From: DATKYV01 sp035528275
GTDB taxonomy: Bacteria; Acidobacteriota; Terriglobia; UBA7540
Length of the DNA: 6,615 bases
Assembly (NCBI GenBank): GCA_035528275.1
Contig: DATKYV010000179.1
Coordinates: forward strand, 1 to 6,615
Reading direction: 5' to 3'
A program made the position numbers and the translations under genes. Below, one piece after another: positions 4,045 to 6,615 of the stretch. The notes under the pieces are model-generated. The model was not told the DNA's origin, made no database searches, and saw only the letters and a list, made by a program, of their open reading frames with translations. The first letter of the stretch is position 1; each line of letters opens with the position of its first letter.

Positions 4045-6615
4045 CTATTGCGCAACGACGAACGTCGCCTTCGCAGTTTGGTGAGCGAAGAGCTCGCGCG
4101 CCGTGACCCGCCAGACTCCCGGAGGATCATCGAGGGCCAAAGGCACGGCGAATTCCGCTGCCCCGCCCGTCAGCAAGAGATTGCCGCCGTAGTAGTCCAC
4201 CACTTTGCCTTTCGGACCCCGGACTTCGAGGTGGGCCGCGCTCACCGGCATTTCGCCGCCTCCATGGCCCGCGAGACGCACGGTGAACTTGACGGTTTCT
4301 CCGGCCTTCGCTTGAAGCGGGGCTGCGGAGGGCTGCGCGGGCTCAACGCTCAGCCGGCCGATGGGCGCGGGCAGGATGCCATAAAGGAGCGGTTCTCCGG
4401 CCGCCAGCGTTCCCTGCACTCGCGCCACGCGCCCCAGCGCGCGGTGCGCGCGCAAATCGTAAACGTGCTGCGGCGCAGGTAAGTTGAGTGTGACTCTGCC
4501 CGCGTCCGCGCAGTCGGGTCCCGGAAGGATGGCGATGAATTTCACTGAGCCTTTTCGAAAACCTGTGACCTCCGAGCATTTCAAGGGCCCGCCATTAGGC
4601 CTTCGAACATCTGCGACAGGTTTCACTCCGGCAGTTGCCAGGTAGTCGCCGAGCATCGCGAGGCGCGAATCCTGGGCGCCGGATTTGCGCAGACGCAGGT
4701 AATCGCTCATCCAGAAGTTCAGGTTGACGGATCGCCCGGCGGCGTAGCTGTGGTCGATGAGAAACAAGGCCTCCCCGGCGGCCGCCGCGGGACGGCCGGT
4801 GGTGGTGCGCAATGCGGGATTCCCCAGCGAGACCTCAAGCTCGATTGTCCCGGTTCTTGTGGCGAGGGGGAATTTCACCGATGGCAAGTCGCTAGCCGCC
4901 GACTTCACCTGCAACCGCTGCACGCCCAGCACGTCGTCCAACCGGCCCGCCGCCTGCCATCGGGCGTGACCGTCCATCAGCCCGGTCTCCACATCCGAAA
5001 AGAGCAGACCACCTCTTGTGACAAAGTTGCGAATTGCCTCCGTTTCGCCGTCCGAAAGCGCGATGGAGTCCGGCAGGACCAGAACCCGATAGCCCTTCAG
5101 TTTCCCGCCCTCAATCTGTTCCGTGGTGACAAAGTCAAACTGGTAACCCAGGTCCTGGAGCGCCTGCAGCCAGGCGTGGCGATTGGAATGAAATCGCTTC
5201 AGGTGCGCCGAGGTCGCGTTGCCGTTGGAAAGTTCGTGGGGTTGAATGTGTCCGTCGGTGATCCATTGGCTGCGGACACTCAGCAGCGAATAGTGAACGG
5301 CGATACCGCAATTCTCTCGCTCCGCGCCGCGAAGCAGCAGCGCCAGCCCCTCGTTGCGGAATTCGCCGATGGTTTCCGCCAAGTCGCGCCCCTGCTCGGT
5401 CAGAGTCAGGTCGGGGTTCAGAGCCGTGTAGTGCCAGAAAAGCGACGCGCCGATGTGACCGTGAAACAGCCGGTGCCACAGCTCGTGCCGCAGCGCTTTT
5501 CCGTGGCGCTCGTAGCCGGTGAAGCCGGTGAGAATCAGGTCCGGCCTGATGCTGCGGTGCAGGTCGTCCTGGTCGCCGTTGGAATAAGGCTGAAGGTAAT
5601 CGACGATCCGGTCCAGCCGGTACCAATTGACGGCGTTCGATGGGCCCGGCACCTGAGTCCCGGAGATGCTGGCGAGCCCGCCGGGGTCTTCCTGCCTCAC
5701 CGTCTTCGCGGCCACGTCGAGGGCGTGGGCGAAGACCTCTTCCATGAACGTCCGATGGTCCATCCAGCCCGCGTAATTTCCCTTGGCCTGAGCTTCGGCC
5801 GTGGTGAGCGGCACTACTGCGTCCCAATTCGGGAATTGCGATTCCCATTCCGCGTTGAGCGCCGCCAAATCGGAGTACTGCGTTTTGAGCCAGGCGCGGA
5901 ATTTGGCGAGCGTCGCCGGCGACCAGGAAAGGTCAAAGGGATCGCCGTAGGCCGTCAGCGAAGATTCGTCCGCCAGGTAATAAGCCAGCGGCCGGAACGG
6001 TTTGAATTTTTCCATGCTGCGACGCACTTCCGTGCGCAGCGTCTCGAGCCACGCGTCGTCCGCGAGGTCGGGGTCGCGGATCAGGTATCGCTTGTCCCCG
6101 GTTTCCAGAAACTTGTCCTTCTGTTCCAGATATTTCTGCCGGTAGTGCCAGTAAACGCCGAACCCCGCTGCGTGCACCTGGGAGATGAGCTTGAAGTTGC
6201 GCTCGGGATCCTCGACGACGGAAACGCCGATGGCCCGGAACTGCGCGTCGAGGGTCGGCGTCCAGGGCTGGAAGCTGGGAGGCCCGTACCAGGGCATGAT
6301 CAGCTCGTAGGCGCCGAACACGCGATCGAGGCCGGCGAAATTCACGCGGACCTGTTTCTGGTCGATCTTTCGCGGCCGGCCGTTCACCTCTTCCATCAGG
6401 CTGACGCGCACCCAGCCGATGTTGGTGGTGTAATTCCCCACCTCGACGGCGGCGCGCGCCTCGCGACCTTCCTTCAGTCCGTCGGGGCGAATTTCGCGCC
6501 CGATCAACCGCCCGCGATGATCGAGCAATTCGGCGACGAAACCACTCGGGTGGTCCGATTGGGTCTTGAAGCTCACCTGAACTTTGTCGCCCCGCTCGTA
6601 GAAGGATTGGTCGGT
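4045..6615 (-). CDS. GH42-like (beta-galactosidase-type) protein, 5' end beyond the window
   Basis: 856 codons are visible and the frame remains open to the right edge: reading in from base 6615 gives TDQSFYERGDKVQVSFK before the first GTG (6576), and that stretch looks like a continuing beta-sandwich strand. The GTG is therefore not the real start. Counting from 6615, residues 1-95 resemble an Ig-like domain; about 102-435 look like a TIM barrel of the GH42/GH-A type, with YYLADES holding the likely acid/base Glu at 217 (bases 5965-5967) and GFTGYERHG holding a candidate nucleophile Glu at 369 (5509-5511). About 505-565 (GYRVLVLPD ... FVTRGGLLFSD) resembles the amidotransferase-like trimerisation domain of GH42. 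Residues about 768-856 form a second Ig-like domain. The acid/base motif is ADES rather than the usual NE of GH42, so substrate and even activity are uncertain. Secretion cannot be judged because the N-terminus is missing. It probably hydrolyses a galactoside or related glycan. A 57-bp gap separates it from the downstream ybjT-like gene. Confidence 0.75.
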   Translation of the reverse strand, partial: TDQSFYERGDKVQVSFKTQSDHPSGFVAELLDHRGRLIGREIRPDGLKEGREARAAVEVGNYTTNIGWVRVSLMEEVNGRPRKIDQKQVRVNFAGLDRVFGAYELIMPWYGPPSFQPWTPTLDAQFRAIGVSVVEDPERNFKLISQVHAAGFGVYWHYRQKYLEQKDKFLETGDKRYLIRDPDLADDAWLETLRTEVRRSMEKFKPFRPLAYYLADESSLTAYGDPFDLSWSPATLAKFRAWLKTQYSDLAALNAEWESQFPNWDAVVPLTTAEAQAKGNYAGWMDHRTFMEEVFAHALDVAAKTVRQEDPGGLASISGTQVPGPSNAVNWYRLDRIVDYLQPYSNGDQDDLHRSIRPDLILTGFTGYERHGKALRHELWHRLFHGHIGASLFWHYTALNPDLTLTEQGRDLAETIGEFRNEGLALLLRGAERENCGIAVHYSLLSVRSQWITDGHIQPHELSNGNATSAHLKRFHSNRHAWLQALQDLGYQFDFVTTEQIEGGKLKGYRVLVLPDSIALSDGETEAIRNFVTRGGLLFSDVETGLMDGHARWQAAGRLDDVLGVQRLQVKSAASDLPSVKFPLATRTGTIELEVSLGNPALRTTTGRPAAAAGEALFLIDHSYAAGRSVNLNFWMSDYLRLRKSGAQDSRLAMLGDYLATAGVKPVADVRRPNGGPLKCSEVTGFRKGSVKFIAILPGPDCADAGRVTLNLPAPQHVYDLRAHRALGRVARVQGTLAAGEPLLYGILPAPIGRLSVEPAQPSAAPLQAKAGETVKFTVRLAGHGGGEMPVSAAHLEVRGPKGKVVDYYGGNLLLTGGAAEFAVPLALDDPPGVWRVTARELFAHQTAKATFVVAQ

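Noticed and set aside
5135..5848. A 237-codon minus-strand frame inside the GH42-like gene
   Set aside because: It is a shifted frame within a clearly coding region, with Arg/Ala/Gly-rich low-complexity translation.
2502..6615. The two minus-strand genes as a functional pathway operon
   Set aside because: They are 57 bp apart on the same strand, but one is a glycosidase-like protein and the other a DUF2867 oxidoreductase. Nothing in the sequence ties their activities together.

Overview
The window is GC-rich DNA (roughly 60% by eye) from a free-living bacterium, most likely an uncultured or soil Acidobacteriota. That assignment is an inference. It rests on a dispersed-repeat signature between thyX and the next gene (CATCCTGAG ... 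CGAAGGATC around a palindrome), which I recall as common in acidobacterial genomes, and on gene content: a ThyX-type thymidylate synthase, a zinc-type L31, a YbjT-like dehydrogenase with a DUF2867 domain, and a large GH42-like protein. No 16S or other decisive marker is present.

Layout from left to right. Three plus-strand genes come first: a classical short-chain dehydrogenase/reductase (58-765), ribosomal protein L31 rpmE (1018-1278) and thyX (1473-2300). Two minus-strand genes converge on them: a YbjT-like NAD(P)-binding/DUF2867 protein (2502-3986) and a large GH42-like protein (4045 to the right edge). The reading frame of the last gene stays open to base 6615, so its start lies outside the window. 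The plus-strand genes are separated by gaps of about 195-250 bp, and at least rpmE has its own promoter (TTGAAA, 17 nt, TAGAAT) and a strong Shine-Dalgarno. They therefore look like separate transcription units rather than one operon. The two minus-strand genes are 57 bp apart and could be cotranscribed, but nothing links their functions.

The genes are ordinary: cofactor-dependent oxidation/reduction, translation, dTMP synthesis and possible carbohydrate hydrolysis. I see no defence system, phage, CRISPR array, toxin-antitoxin pair, tRNA or rRNA.

The most interesting content lies between the genes. The three larger gaps all carry members of one palindrome family (GTCCGYCA / TGRCGGAC). In the rpmE-thyX gap, two of these palindromes sit inside a 122-bp composite element bounded by 18-bp inverted repeats, and its left end supplies the rpmE stop codon. 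In the thyX/ybjT-like convergent gap, a third version sits inside a longer hairpin with CATCCT and AGGATC ends. These look like small non-autonomous mobile or REP/MITE-like repeats. Comparison with the rest of the genome would settle that.
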